This document shows, piece by piece, positions 27,749-36,567 of a stretch of DNA of 64,000 nucleotides. Under the pieces are notes generated by a model. That model was not told where the DNA came from. It saw only the letters and a program-made list of their open reading frames with translations, and searched no databases. Every line of letters starts with the position of its first letter. The stretch's first letter is position 1. This DNA is from JAMCRM01 sp035561075 (lineage in GTDB: Bacteria > Acidobacteriota > Terriglobia > Bryobacterales > Bryobacteraceae). The translations under genes and the position numbers were made by a program. The stretch spans positions 62,001-126,000 of the forward strand of contig DATMYF010000013.1 in the NCBI GenBank assembly GCA_035561075.1. Direction: 5' to 3'.

Positions 27749-28423
27749 ATGGCATCCGCAGCACTCCGCAAACAACTCGAAGATACCATTGGAGGCCCGC
27801 TGGCGCTTACGCCCCGGCCGGACCCGGAACTGCTGTCCACAGGGATTGGGGAAGTGGACACGCAGGCGGGCGGACTTCCCCGCGGCGCCCTGACGGAGAT
27901 TTGCGGCCCGGAATCGAGCGGCCGCACCAGCCTGCTGTTCTCGATTCTGGCGCGGGCCGGGGAAGCGGGCGAGATCTGCGCATACATCGACACGGACGGG
28001 ACGTTCGACCCCGCCTCGGCGTCGGCTGCGGGAGCGGTTCTCGACGGGCTGTTGTGGGTACGGTGCAGCGGCAACGCCGAGACCGCACTGAAGGCCGCAG
28101 ACCTCATCGTGCAGGGGGGCGGGTTTGGACTGGTAGTGATGGACCTGGGGGATACGGCGCCTCGAACGGCCGCCCGCATCTCGATGACCTCGTGGTTCCG
28201 GCTGCGGCGGGCAGTGGAGCATACCCGCACAGTGCTGGTGGCGGTGGAACGCGAGCCGCACGCGAAGACCTGCGCGTCGCTGGTATTGGAACTGCGGCGC
28301 GCGAGGGTGGGTTGGTCGGGCACGCCGGGCTGTTCGCAACTTTTACGGGGGCTGCGGGTAGGGGTAGCGCGGCGCAAACCCGTGCTGGCGGTGCAGGCGT
28401 CCTTCACCGCCCGGGCGGTGTGA
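27749..28423 (+). CDS. imuA: ImuA, RecA-like mutasome accessory protein
   Basis: A 224-aa RecA-fold protein in the first position of an imuA-imuB-dnaE2 operon. ImuA proteins regulate SOS mutagenesis by acting with ImuB and DnaE2. The N-terminal GIGEVDTQAGGLPRGALTEICGP resembles the start of the RecA core, and the Walker A region is GPESSGRTS (53-61): the catalytic Lys of the P-loop is replaced by Arg (R59). Walker B-like FGLVVMDLGD follows. The RecA DNA-binding loops and C-terminal domain are absent. The stop is 3 bases before the imuB ATG. Function is assigned from neighbours plus the fold. Confidence 0.85.
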   Translation: MASAALRKQLEDTIGGPLALTPRPDPELLSTGIGEVDTQAGGLPRGALTEICGPESSGRTSLLFSILARAGEAGEICAYIDTDGTFDPASASAAGAVLDGLLWVRCSGNAETALKAADLIVQGGGFGLVVMDLGDTAPRTAARISMTSWFRLRRAVEHTRTVLVAVEREPHAKTCASLVLELRRARVGWSGTPGCSQLLRGLRVGVARRKPVLAVQASFTARAV

Positions 28424-28426
28424 CCT

Positions 28427-29683
28427 ATGTACGCCTGCCTCTACGCCCCGGAACACGCCGCCGCGGCGGTGGCTTGCGCGCAAGCCTTTTCGCCTCGGGT
28501 GGAGGAGACCGCGGGGGGCATCGTAACGCTTGAAATCGACGGCCTGGAGCGGCTGTTCGGCGGGGCGCACGAGATTGCCGCAGCGATCGCGCGGCGTGCC
28601 GCGGATACGCGCATCCGGGCGAATATCGCGATTGCGGGCAACCCGGACGCGGCCATCTGCGCGGCGCGGGGGTTCGCAGGGATCAGCATCGTTCCGGCGG
28701 GAGACGAGGCCAAATTCCTTGGCACACTGCCGCTCGCGGCGCTCGATCCGCCGCCGGAGGTCGCAGAGACGCTGGCGCGCTGGGGCATTCGTCGATTCCG
28801 TGAGCTGGCGGCGCTGCCGGAAAGGGGGCTGGTGGAGCGACTGGGTCCGGAGGGCGTGCGGCTGCACCGACTGGCGCGCGGGGAATTCGAGCGTCCGCTG
28901 GTGCCGCTTGAAGAACCGCTGGAATTCGCCGAGGAACTGGAGTTGGAGCACCCGGTGGAACAACTGGAGCCGCTCTCGTTCCTGCTGGCGCGATTGCTGA
29001 ACGGATTGATCACGCGGCTGGGGTCGCGGGCGCTGGCCACCAACGAGCTGCGGCTGTTTTTGACGCTCGAAGACGGCAAGCCGCACGAGCGCACCCTGCG
29101 GATGCCCGTCCCCATGCTGGACGGGCGCGCGTTCCTCAAACTGATGCAGCTCGACCTGGAGGGCCACCCGCCGGGGGCGGCCATTGTGCGGGTGCGCATC
29201 GAGGCCGTGCCGGTGAAGCCGCGGGCAGCGCATGCGGGGCTGTTCATCCCGCTGGCGCCGGAGCCGGAAAAGCTGGAAGTGACGCTGGCGCGCCTCGGGG
29301 CGCTGGCCGGCGAGGGCAACGTAGGAACGCCCGAACTGCTGGACACGCACCGCCCGGATGCTTTCCGGATGCGACACTTCGGTGAAGCGCGCAACGGGGC
29401 CGCGGTAGCTGCGGCCGGTCCGCGCATGGCGTTACGGGTATTCAGGCCGGCGCGTCCGGCACGTGTGGAGGTGGTGCGGGGCCGTCTGGCGCACGTTTCC
29501 GCCGATGGCGTACGGGGCAGCGTCGAGACCCTTGCAGGACCGTGGCGCACAACAGGCGACTGGTGGACCCAAACGCCGTGGGCGCGCGACGAGTGGGACG
29601 TGGAGCTTTCAGGCGGCGCGCTCTATCGCCTGGTGTGGGAACACGCCACAGGGCGCTGGTTTGTGGAAGGCAGCTATGACTGA
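28427..29683 (+). CDS. imuB: ImuB, non-catalytic Y-family polymerase-like protein
   Basis: 418 aa, related to DinB-type polymerases but without the catalytic acidic residues. The N-terminus (MYACLYAPEHAAAAVACAQAFSPRVE) jumps almost directly from the first strand to the DGLERLFGG palm segment, so the usual ~60 residues of the finger region appear to be missing. The little-finger side (IEQLEPL-like VEQLEPLSFLLARLL) and a long C-terminal region remain. In characterised systems ImuB is the hub linking the clamp, ImuA and DnaE2. I could not see a clear clamp-binding motif. The last 8 bases overlap dnaE2. Confidence 0.85.
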   Translation: MYACLYAPEHAAAAVACAQAFSPRVEETAGGIVTLEIDGLERLFGGAHEIAAAIARRAADTRIRANIAIAGNPDAAICAARGFAGISIVPAGDEAKFLGTLPLAALDPPPEVAETLARWGIRRFRELAALPERGLVERLGPEGVRLHRLARGEFERPLVPLEEPLEFAEELELEHPVEQLEPLSFLLARLLNGLITRLGSRALATNELRLFLTLEDGKPHERTLRMPVPMLDGRAFLKLMQLDLEGHPPGAAIVRVRIEAVPVKPRAAHAGLFIPLAPEPEKLEVTLARLGALAGEGNVGTPELLDTHRPDAFRMRHFGEARNGAAVAAAGPRMALRVFRPARPARVEVVRGRLAHVSADGVRGSVETLAGPWRTTGDWWTQTPWARDEWDVELSGGALYRLVWEHATGRWFVEGSYD

Positions 29684-32600
29684 ATATATCGAGCTGCTGG
29701 CGCGCTCCGCATTCAGCTTCCTGGAGGGTGCGTCTGTTCCGGAAGAGATGGCGGCCACGGCGGCGGAGATGGGGATGCCAGGGATGGCGCTCATCGACCG
29801 CGATGGCGTCTACGGCGCGCCGCGCTTCCACATGGCGGCGAAGACGGCCGGGATCCGGGCGCACATCGGGGCGGAGATCACGTGTACGAACGGCATCCGC
29901 TACCCGCTGATCGCCGAGACGCGCGAGGGCTACCGGAACCTGTGCCGCATGGTGACCCGCATGAAATTGCGGGCCAAGAAGGGCGAGGGTGCGGCGGCGT
30001 TCGAGGAACTGGAGGAGTATGCGCGCGGGCTGATCTGCCTCACACGCCACCCGGATGAGCGGCTGGTGGAGGCTTTCGGCGAACGCAATGTGTTTGCCGC
30101 GCTCGAACGCCATATGCGGCGCGGCGAGGAGGCCGAAAATCAGGCGCTGGTGGAGCGTGCGGGGCGGCTGGGGATCGGGACTGTGGCCACCAACGCTCCG
30201 GCCTATGCGGTGCCGCGGCAGCGCGAGGTACTGGACGCCTTCACTGCCATCCGGAACCACACCACACTGGCGCGAGCCGGACGGCTTCTCGAACAAAACG
30301 CGGAACGCCACATCAAACCGCCCGCCGAAATGGCGCGCCTGTTTGCCGATATCCCCGAAGCCATCGCCCGCACGAAGGAGATATCCGACCGCATCGAGTT
30401 CACCCTGGCGGACCTGGGGTACGAGTTCCCGCGTTACGCGGTGCCGGAGGGCGAGACCATGGCGTCATTCCTGAGGAAGCGCACGGAGGAGGGGGCGCGC
30501 CGGCGGTACCGTCCGTATTACGAGCGCGCGCGGCAGCAGGTGGAGCGGGAACTGGCGCTGATTGAGAAGCTGAAGCTGGAAGGCTATTTCCTGATCGTCT
30601 GGGACATCGTGCGGTTCTGCCGTGAGAACGGGATTCTGGCGCAGGGGCGCGGGTCGGCGGCCAATAGCGCGGTGTGTTATTGCCTGGAGATCACGGCGGT
30701 GGACCCGGTGGGGATGGAGTTGCTGTTCGAGCGCTTCCTGTCGGAAGAACGTGGCGAATGGCCGGACATCGACATCGACCTGCCCAGCGGCGAGAAGCGC
30801 GAGCGCGTGATCCAGCATGTGTATGAGCGCTACGGGAAGCTGGGCGCGGCTATGACGGCCAACGTGATCACGTATCGGGGGCGCTCGGCGGCGCGGGAGA
30901 TCGGGAAAGCGCTGGGCTTCGAAGTGGAGACGTGCGCGGGGCTTTCGGGCCTGATCCGGTCGTGGGAGTGGAAGGACCCCGCGGACACGCCCGCGCGCAA
31001 CTTCCGGGATGCCGGCCTCGACATCACGGACCCGCGCATCCGCAAATTTTTTGAGCTCTACCAGGCCGTGCAGGACCTGCCGCGGCACCTGGGGCAGCAC
31101 TCGGGCGGGATGGTGATCTGCCAGGGGCAACTCGATTCCGTGGTGCCTCTGGAGCCCGCCAGTATGCCGGGGCGCGTGGTGGTGCAGTGGGATAAAGAAG
31201 ACTGCGCGGACATGGGGATCATCAAGGTGGACCTGCTGGGGCTGGGGATGCTGGCGGTGATCGAGGAGACCATCGGGCGCGTGCGGGAGTCCTGCGGGGA
31301 GGAGGTGGACCTGGCGCACCTGCCGGCGGACGATCCGGCGGTGTATGGCGCTCTGCAGACGGCGGACACGGTGGGGATGTTCCAGGTGGAGAGCCGGGCG
31401 CAGATGTCCTGCCTGCCGCGGCTGCGGCCGAACAGGTTCTACGACATCGTGGTGCAGGTGGCGATCATCCGGCCCGGCCCCATTGTGGGAAAGATGGTGC
31501 ATCCATACTTGCAGCGGAGGCAGGGGCGCGAGCCGGTGGACTGCATGCACCCGGCGCTCGAACCGGTGCTGCGCCGGACCCTGGGGGTGCCGTTGTTCCA
31601 GGAGCAGTTACTGCGGATGGCGATGATCGTGGCGGGATTTTCGGGCGGGGAGGCGGAGGAGTTGCGGCGGGCCTTCGGGTTCAAGCGGTCCGAGAAGCGC
31701 ATGCGCGACATCGAAGGCCGGCTGCGCGCGGGCATGGAGAAGAACGGCATCACGGGGGCGGTGCAGGATCGCATCATCCTGGCGATTTCGTCGTTCGCGC
31801 TGTACGGCTTCCCGGAATCGCACTCCGCGAGTTTCGCGCTCATCGCGTACGCCAGCGCGTACTTGAAATGCCATTACCTGGCGGCGTTCACCTGCGCGAT
31901 GCTGAACAACCAGCCGATGGGGTTCTATGCGCCGGCGATCCTGATCAAAGATGCGCAGCGGCACGGGCTGCGGGTGCTGCCGGTGGATGTGACGCGATCG
32001 GGGTGGGATTGCAGCCTGGAGAGAGTGGAGGAAGTGCTATGCCTGCGTCTGGGGCTGCGGTATGTGCGCGGCTTACGGCAGCAGGCGGGGGAGGCGCTGG
32101 TGCGGGCGCGGGAGCGGGCGGCGTTCGCCTGCATCGACGACCTTGCCCTGCGGGTACCGGAACTGCGAAAAGACGAGATGAACATGCTTGCGGAGGTAGG
32201 GGCGCTGAATCCGCTGAAGAAGGTCCACCGGCGCGAGGCACTGTGGCAGGCGGGGCGCGCGGTGAAGCCGGTGGGACCGCTGCTGGAGCACCTGGATGAG
32301 CCCGACGCGGTGTCTCCACTGGCCATGATGAACACGGGGGAACGGTTGTCCGCCGATTTCCACGGCACGGGGGTTACGGTGGGGCGGCATCCCCTGGCGC
32401 ACCAGCGGGAAGAGTTGAACGCCATGGGGGTGACTCCTGCCGCTGCGCTGCCACGTGTGCCGGATGGACGTCTGGTGCGGGTAGCGGGCGCGGTGATCGT
32501 GCGGCAGCGCCCCGGCACCGCCAAGGGCTTCGTCTTCCTCAGCATGGAGGATGAAACCGGGATCATGAACGTGATCGTGAACCCAGACCTGTTCGATCGC

Positions 32601-32750
32601 TACCGCCTGCTGCTGGTGGGGGAGCCGATGCTCCTGATCGACGGCGTGCTGCAGAACCTGGACAACACGATTTCTGTAAAAGCGGGGCGGATTGCTTCCC
32701 TGCCCGCCGCACGCGAGCTCCCTGCGGCGCCTGCGCGTAGTTTCCACTAA
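29676..32750 (+). CDS. dnaE2: Error-prone DNA polymerase DnaE2
   Basis: A 1024-aa C-family polymerase alpha subunit that performs translesion synthesis in the ImuA-ImuB-DnaE2 mutasome. Order: PHP domain (YIELLARSAFSFLEGASVPEE, residues 4-~270), palm with the catalytic PDIDIDLPSGEKRERV motif, thumb/fingers (HLGQHSGGMVI; PLFQEQLLRMAM), helix-hairpin-helix, and a C-terminal OB-fold (GFVFLSMEDETGIMNVIVNPDLF), ending ARSFH like other DnaE2 proteins (usually SRDFH). The ATG at 29676 overlaps imuB by 8 bases; the longer open frame upstream is an imuB shadow. It converges on a decayed gene, with no visible terminator. Confidence 0.95.
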   Translation: MTEYIELLARSAFSFLEGASVPEEMAATAAEMGMPGMALIDRDGVYGAPRFHMAAKTAGIRAHIGAEITCTNGIRYPLIAETREGYRNLCRMVTRMKLRAKKGEGAAAFEELEEYARGLICLTRHPDERLVEAFGERNVFAALERHMRRGEEAENQALVERAGRLGIGTVATNAPAYAVPRQREVLDAFTAIRNHTTLARAGRLLEQNAERHIKPPAEMARLFADIPEAIARTKEISDRIEFTLADLGYEFPRYAVPEGETMASFLRKRTEEGARRRYRPYYERARQQVERELALIEKLKLEGYFLIVWDIVRFCRENGILAQGRGSAANSAVCYCLEITAVDPVGMELLFERFLSEERGEWPDIDIDLPSGEKRERVIQHVYERYGKLGAAMTANVITYRGRSAAREIGKALGFEVETCAGLSGLIRSWEWKDPADTPARNFRDAGLDITDPRIRKFFELYQAVQDLPRHLGQHSGGMVICQGQLDSVVPLEPASMPGRVVVQWDKEDCADMGIIKVDLLGLGMLAVIEETIGRVRESCGEEVDLAHLPADDPAVYGALQTADTVGMFQVESRAQMSCLPRLRPNRFYDIVVQVAIIRPGPIVGKMVHPYLQRRQGREPVDCMHPALEPVLRRTLGVPLFQEQLLRMAMIVAGFSGGEAEELRRAFGFKRSEKRMRDIEGRLRAGMEKNGITGAVQDRIILAISSFALYGFPESHSASFALIAYASAYLKCHYLAAFTCAMLNNQPMGFYAPAILIKDAQRHGLRVLPVDVTRSGWDCSLERVEEVLCLRLGLRYVRGLRQQAGEALVRARERAAFACIDDLALRVPELRKDEMNMLAEVGALNPLKKVHRREALWQAGRAVKPVGPLLEHLDEPDAVSPLAMMNTGERLSADFHGTGVTVGRHPLAHQREELNAMGVTPAAALPRVPDGRLVRVAGAVIVRQRPGTAKGFVFLSMEDETGIMNVIVNPDLFDRYRLLLVGEPMLLIDGVLQNLDNTISVKAGRIASLPAARELPAAPARSFH

Positions 32751-32752
32751 GG

Positions 32753-33387
32753 CTACTCGATGCGGATGCCGCCTGAGCCAGTGGATAGGTCGAGCAGCGG
32801 GCCGCCTCCGCGAAGGGTCGCGTTGAGGTCGTTTTTGCCCACGGAGCCCTTGACGGTGACCGCTTGTTCCACATGGACGCCGCCCGACCCGGTGTGGGCC
32901 TTGACGGCCGCCTGGGCGGCCTGCTCCAGCCGGATGGCGCCCGAGCCAGTACGCGCCACGATGGTGCCGGCGATACCGGTGCCCTCGATGCCGCCACTGC
33001 CGGTATGAGCATCCACCCCGCCCTTGAGGCTTACCAGTTCGACGCGGCCGGAGCCGGTGTGCGCCCGGACCTCGCCTGCCACACGCGTGATGCAGACGGA
33101 CCGGGCGGCACGGTGAGCTCGTAATTGATGGAGAGGCGCCGGCGGGCAATTCCTTCCTCAATGACATCGATCCGGATGGTGTTGCCGGTCTGGCGTATGG
33201 GCGGGACGCGGACTTCCCGGCCTTCGGCGGCACGGACGGTAATGCCGCCGGCGTGCGTATTCAGGTCCAGCTCTACCGGTCCGGCCACGGTCAGGGTACG
33301 ATCGAAGGAGGTTTCCCGCTCGAGTGCCATGGCCGGAAGCACGGCAGCGGCGAGTGCGAGCGTTCTGCTGGAAAGGTTAGCCCGTAT
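32753..33387 (-). pseudogene. Decayed exported DUF4097-like repeat protein (frameshift, no start codon)
   Basis: Two minus-strand frames join to one protein: a signal-like RTLALAAAVLPAMA, then an N-terminal beta domain ending NYELTVPPGP, then after a one-base shift (around 33095-33103) VCITRVAGEVRAHTGSG and four further HTGSG/RTGSG/TGSG repeats about 17-24 residues apart, ending at 32753. This HTGSG pattern is typical of DUF4097 beta-solenoid proteins. The natural start position encodes ATA (33385-33387), and no ATG/GTG/TTG in frame precedes the signal peptide without running 100 bases into the divergent gene. Lost start plus frameshift indicate a pseudogene, unless both are sequence errors. 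Confidence 0.65.
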
Positions 33388-34045
33388 GACACGATATAAG
33401 CTCTTGATCCTGGGCGCGCCAGTGCTGATTTTGGCGCTGGCAGGTACGTTCTGCGGCGGCGGGAAAGAACCGGAACCGGCCCGCAAGACCGACGCGAAGC
33501 CCCCGGCCGAGCCGAAAGTACTGCAATTTTACTCCAGCGTTCCTGCGGTGGCGCGCGGCGAGCAGGCCCTGCTCTGTTACGGGGTGGAAAACGCCGAGGC
33601 CGTACGGATCGAACCGGCAGTAGAGCCGCTCAAGCCGGCCTACAGCCGCTGCGTGGCGGTGACCCCCCGGGACACCACCCGGTATACCCTCACCGTTGAG
33701 GGTGCGGGAGGCCGGACGGCCACCGCTACCCTAACGGTTCAGGTGCAGGCGGGGGCACGAAAAGCGGCGGCGCCAGCTCCGGCTGCCACGGCGGCATCCG
33801 GCTCCGGACCGGTGATCGCCTCCTTCCGGACGGAGACGAAGCAGGATGCCGGAGGCGCCATCACGCTGCTGTGCTATGAGGTGGAGCAGGCCGAGGCGGT
33901 GGCGATCGAGCCCGGGGTGATGCCGCGCAGCGGGGCCCTGCGCGGTTGCCTCGGCGTGGCTCCGAAGCAGCCTACCACTTACTTCCTGACGGCTTTCGGC
34001 CGCGGCGGTAAGACGGCGCGCCGTGCCTTGACAGTGGGGAAATAG
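33386..34045 (+). CDS. Exported protein with two Cys-pair Ig-like modules, unknown function
   Basis: 219 aa. The N-terminal hydrophobic segment (KLLILGAPVLILALAGTF) is followed by a Cys and a Gly/charged linker; the sequence before the Cys does not fit a good lipobox, so anchor or cleaved signal are both possible. The mature part is a tandem duplication of a ~75-residue beta module: VLQFYSSVPAVARGEQALLCYGVENAEAVRIEP...SRCVAV and PVIASFRTETKQ...LLCYEVEQAEAVAIEPG...GCLGV. Each has two Cys likely to form a disulfide. An Ala/Pro linker joins them. Function unknown. The ATG at 33386 is where the signal begins. It precedes the chemosensory cluster by 67 bases. Confidence 0.75.
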   Translation: MTRYKLLILGAPVLILALAGTFCGGGKEPEPARKTDAKPPAEPKVLQFYSSVPAVARGEQALLCYGVENAEAVRIEPAVEPLKPAYSRCVAVTPRDTTRYTLTVEGAGGRTATATLTVQVQAGARKAAAPAPAATAASGSGPVIASFRTETKQDAGGAITLLCYEVEQAEAVAIEPGVMPRSGALRGCLGVAPKQPTTYFLTAFGRGGKTARRALTVGK

Positions 34046-34061
34046 CGGCTCCGGATATAAT
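34028..34061 (+). promoter_or_regulatory. Candidate promoter of the chemosensory operon
   Basis: A perfect TATAAT (34056-34061) lies 51 bases before the first cheW. The only good -35 match, TTGACA (34028-34033), is 22 bases away, longer than the usual 17, so the -35 call is weak. Confidence 0.4.
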
Positions 34062-34112
34062 AAAAATCGTTCAGGCGGATGCTGATCGTCTGCCCCAGGT
34101 AAGAACTCTCGC

Positions 34113-34619
34113 ATGGCTGAATGGAATGCGCCGGTTTCCGCCCTGCTTTTATTTGAAATAGCCGGTGAGAACTGCGCGATTCCGGCCGGCAGAGTTGCCG
34201 AAATTGTACCTATTCCCGCGCTGGCGCGATTTCCGGGATCGCCATCAGTACTCGAAGGCGTTCTCAACCTGCGCGGTACGGCGGTGCCGGTAATCCGGCT
34301 CGACCGCCTCTTCGGCAGACAGCCGTCGCACCCCGGACTGTACGCGCACGTGGTGGTGCTGCGCGATACGAACCCCCGGAGCGCGCTGCTTGTGGACCGT
34401 GTTCTGGATGTGGTGGCGCCTCTCCCGGACGCCTACCGGCCGGTGGCGGAGCAGAACTCCTTTAATGACTGCGCGGTGGCCGAAGTGGAGGTGGCCGGCC
34501 GCGCCGTACATGTCCTTTCCCCCGACCGGCTGCTCCTCAACAAAGAGCGGCAGGTGATTGTCGAATTCGAAGCTCTCGGGCGGCAATACCTGGCGGATCT
34601 TGAGAGGGGTGATGGATGA
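34113..34619 (+). CDS. CheW-like coupling protein (first of two)
   Basis: 168 aa, a single CheW beta-barrel domain: LLLFEIAGENCAIPAGRVAEIVPI, then GVLNLRGTAVPVIRLDRLFG (the conserved NLRG..PVIDL segment) and LLVDRVLDVV. CheW proteins bridge receptors and the CheA kinase. It is the first gene of a seven-gene chemosensory unit; the order CheW-CheR-CheW matches WspB-WspC-WspD of the Wsp system. The stop overlaps the cheR start as ATGA. Confidence 0.9.
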   Translation: MAEWNAPVSALLLFEIAGENCAIPAGRVAEIVPIPALARFPGSPSVLEGVLNLRGTAVPVIRLDRLFGRQPSHPGLYAHVVVLRDTNPRSALLVDRVLDVVAPLPDAYRPVAEQNSFNDCAVAEVEVAGRAVHVLSPDRLLLNKERQVIVEFEALGRQYLADLERGDG

Positions 34620-35998
34620 AGGCGCGCCAGGTTCTCGAAGACCCCGGGTATCCGCACCTGAAGGCAGAGATCATTGCCGCCACGGGCATGAATTATTACG
34701 AGGACCGCGACTCCGAAGTAGCCGAGCGCATCGGCCGGAGGCTCGCGGCTACGGGTGCGCCGAACTGCACCTTCTACGAGACACTGCTCAAGCAATCCGC
34801 GCGGGGCCGGGAGGAGATGGACGCGCTGATCGCCGAATTCACCATAGGGGAGACGTATTTCTTCCGGCACCGGGAGCAGTTCGACCTGCTCCGCACTACT
34901 GTCTTCCCGGAACTGCTCGAGCGGCGGCGCGCCTCCCGAAAGCTGCGGATCTGGAGCGCCGGCTGTGCCACGGGCGCCGAGCCGTACTCGATTTCCATAC
35001 TGCTGCGACTGCACTTTGCCGAGCAGATTGCGGGCTGGGACATCTCGATTCTGGGCACGGATATCAACCGTGCATTTCTGGCACGCGCCCAGGAGGGTAT
35101 TTACGAAAAATGGGCATTTCGGGAGGGTTCCCACGACCTCGTGGAAAGGTGCTTCAAGCCGGTGGGGGAGCACAGGTGGGCGCTCCGCACGGAATTTCGG
35201 GAGGGTGTCTCGTTCCGCTATCAGAACCTGGTGGCGGACCTGCCGCCTTCCGGGCCGGATGGCGATCGTTTCGACCTCGTGCTGTGCCGCAACGTCCTGA
35301 TCTACTTCGACCGGCCCAGGATGCGCGAAGTGGCAGCCGGGCTGTACGATTCGCTCGCTGATGGCGGCTGGCTGGTGGTGGGGCATGCGGAACCGAGTGC
35401 CGAGGTGTTCCGCGCCTTCAGCACAGTATCGATAGCCGGGGGCATTACAGCGTACCGGAAACTTGAGGACGAGGCGATCGAGTCACCCCAGACGCTCGCG
35501 CCGCCCCAGGAGCCCGAAGCGGTGACGTTCTTCCCGGTTGTGGAACTGCCGCCCGCGCCGGAACCGGCTATCGCTTCGCTGCCGCCGTCACCCGCCCAGC
35601 CCGTGCGAATCGAGGAAGTGCGCGGACTCGCCGACCGGGGCCATTGGCAGGAGGCCGCTTTGAAATGCCGGTCGATCCTGACGTCGAACGGGCTGGACCC
35701 GGCGGCACACTTCACCCTGGCGCTGATTCTGGAGCATACGGGCGACGTCCGGGAGGCCGAGCGGTCTCTGCGCGCGGCCGTCTACCTGGACCGCGGCTTC
35801 GCCCTGGCACACTATCACCTGGGGCTGCTGCTGCATAGACGCCGTGCCGCCAGGGAAGCCCTGCGCGCCTTTCAGAACGTGCTGGAACTGCTGGCCGCCG
35901 TTCCCGCGGAGCAACTTGTGGAGCACGGCGACGGTATAACCGCAACGGAGTTGCGGGAATTGGCGAGGGTTCATCTGGAGCTATTGGGAGCCGTATGA
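34616..35998 (+). CDS. CheR-type methyltransferase with C-terminal TPR-like region (WspC-like)
   Basis: 460 aa. SAM-dependent methylation of receptor glutamates. The CheR domain spans ~1-280: FTIGETYFFRHREQF, the SAM site IWSAGCATGAEPYSISI (112-128), GTDINRAFLARAQEG, and LVLCRNVLIYFDR. A Pro-rich linker (~290-330) leads to tetratricopeptide-like helices (ADRGHWQEAALKCRSIL; HFTLALILEHTGDVREAERSLRAAVYLDRGFALAHYHLGLLLHRRRA). CheR with a TPR tail is typical of Wsp/alternative-function systems rather than flagellar ones. Starts ATGA over the cheW stop and ends ATGA over the next cheW. Confidence 0.92.
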   Translation: MKARQVLEDPGYPHLKAEIIAATGMNYYEDRDSEVAERIGRRLAATGAPNCTFYETLLKQSARGREEMDALIAEFTIGETYFFRHREQFDLLRTTVFPELLERRRASRKLRIWSAGCATGAEPYSISILLRLHFAEQIAGWDISILGTDINRAFLARAQEGIYEKWAFREGSHDLVERCFKPVGEHRWALRTEFREGVSFRYQNLVADLPPSGPDGDRFDLVLCRNVLIYFDRPRMREVAAGLYDSLADGGWLVVGHAEPSAEVFRAFSTVSIAGGITAYRKLEDEAIESPQTLAPPQEPEAVTFFPVVELPPAPEPAIASLPPSPAQPVRIEEVRGLADRGHWQEAALKCRSILTSNGLDPAAHFTLALILEHTGDVREAERSLRAAVYLDRGFALAHYHLGLLLHRRRAAREALRAFQNVLELLAAVPAEQLVEHGDGITATELRELARVHLELLGAV

Positions 35999-36567
35999 GG
36001 AAGTATCGCGAGATCGACTGGGCAGCCACCCGGAGACAACTGGAGCGCAGCCGGGAGGCGGTAGAGCGGAGCCTCGAGCCGGACGCGGAAAAGGTTGCCG
36101 CGATTCTTCGCGCGCGCGCGGAACGGCTGGCGCAACCGCCTGCTGCCGAGCCCCAGGAGGACCAGGAATCCACGGTGCTCGTGTTCCAACTTGGGGAGGA
36201 CCGCTACGGCATCGACCTGGAACGGGTCACGCAAGTGATCTCGAACCCGCCCTGCGCTCCGGTGCCGGGAGCGCCTGAGCAATTGGCCGGCGTAATCCAG
36301 GTGCGGGGGGAGATTCGGCCTGTCTGGGATACGGCGAGGCTGCTCGGCCGCGCCGACGATGCGGCCGGGGATTCCGTGCAGGTGCTGCTTCTCAACGGTA
36401 AAAGACGGGAATTCGGGCTGCGCGTGGACCGCATTGAGGGAATCAGCCGTTTCCGCGCGGGCGAGCGTCGGGCGGCGCAGGGGCAACCCGGGTACGTGCG
36501 ATACGTTACAGAAGACTTGGTTGCGGTTGTGGATCTCGAAGAATTGCTCAAACAAACACTCTCATGA
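35995..36567 (+). CDS. CheW-like coupling protein with N-terminal helical extension (WspD-like)
   Basis: 190 aa. A ~50-residue charged helix (WAATRRQLERSREAVERSLEPDAEKVAAILRARAERL) precedes the CheW domain: STVLVFQLGEDRYGIDLERVTQVI, GVIQVRGEIRPVWDTARLL and LRVDRIEGI. The helical extension followed by a CheW domain parallels WspD. It shares 4-base overlaps with cheR upstream and the receptor downstream, so stoichiometry of the array components is probably set by coupled translation. Confidence 0.88.
   Translation: MRKYREIDWAATRRQLERSREAVERSLEPDAEKVAAILRARAERLAQPPAAEPQEDQESTVLVFQLGEDRYGIDLERVTQVISNPPCAPVPGAPEQLAGVIQVRGEIRPVWDTARLLGRADDAAGDSVQVLLLNGKRREFGLRVDRIEGISRFRAGERRAAQGQPGYVRYVTEDLVAVVDLEELLKQTLS

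Noticed and set aside
34028..34061. TTGACA/TATAAT as a full promoter of the chemosensory operon
   Set aside because: The 22-base spacing is too long for a standard promoter. Only the -10 is retained, at low confidence.
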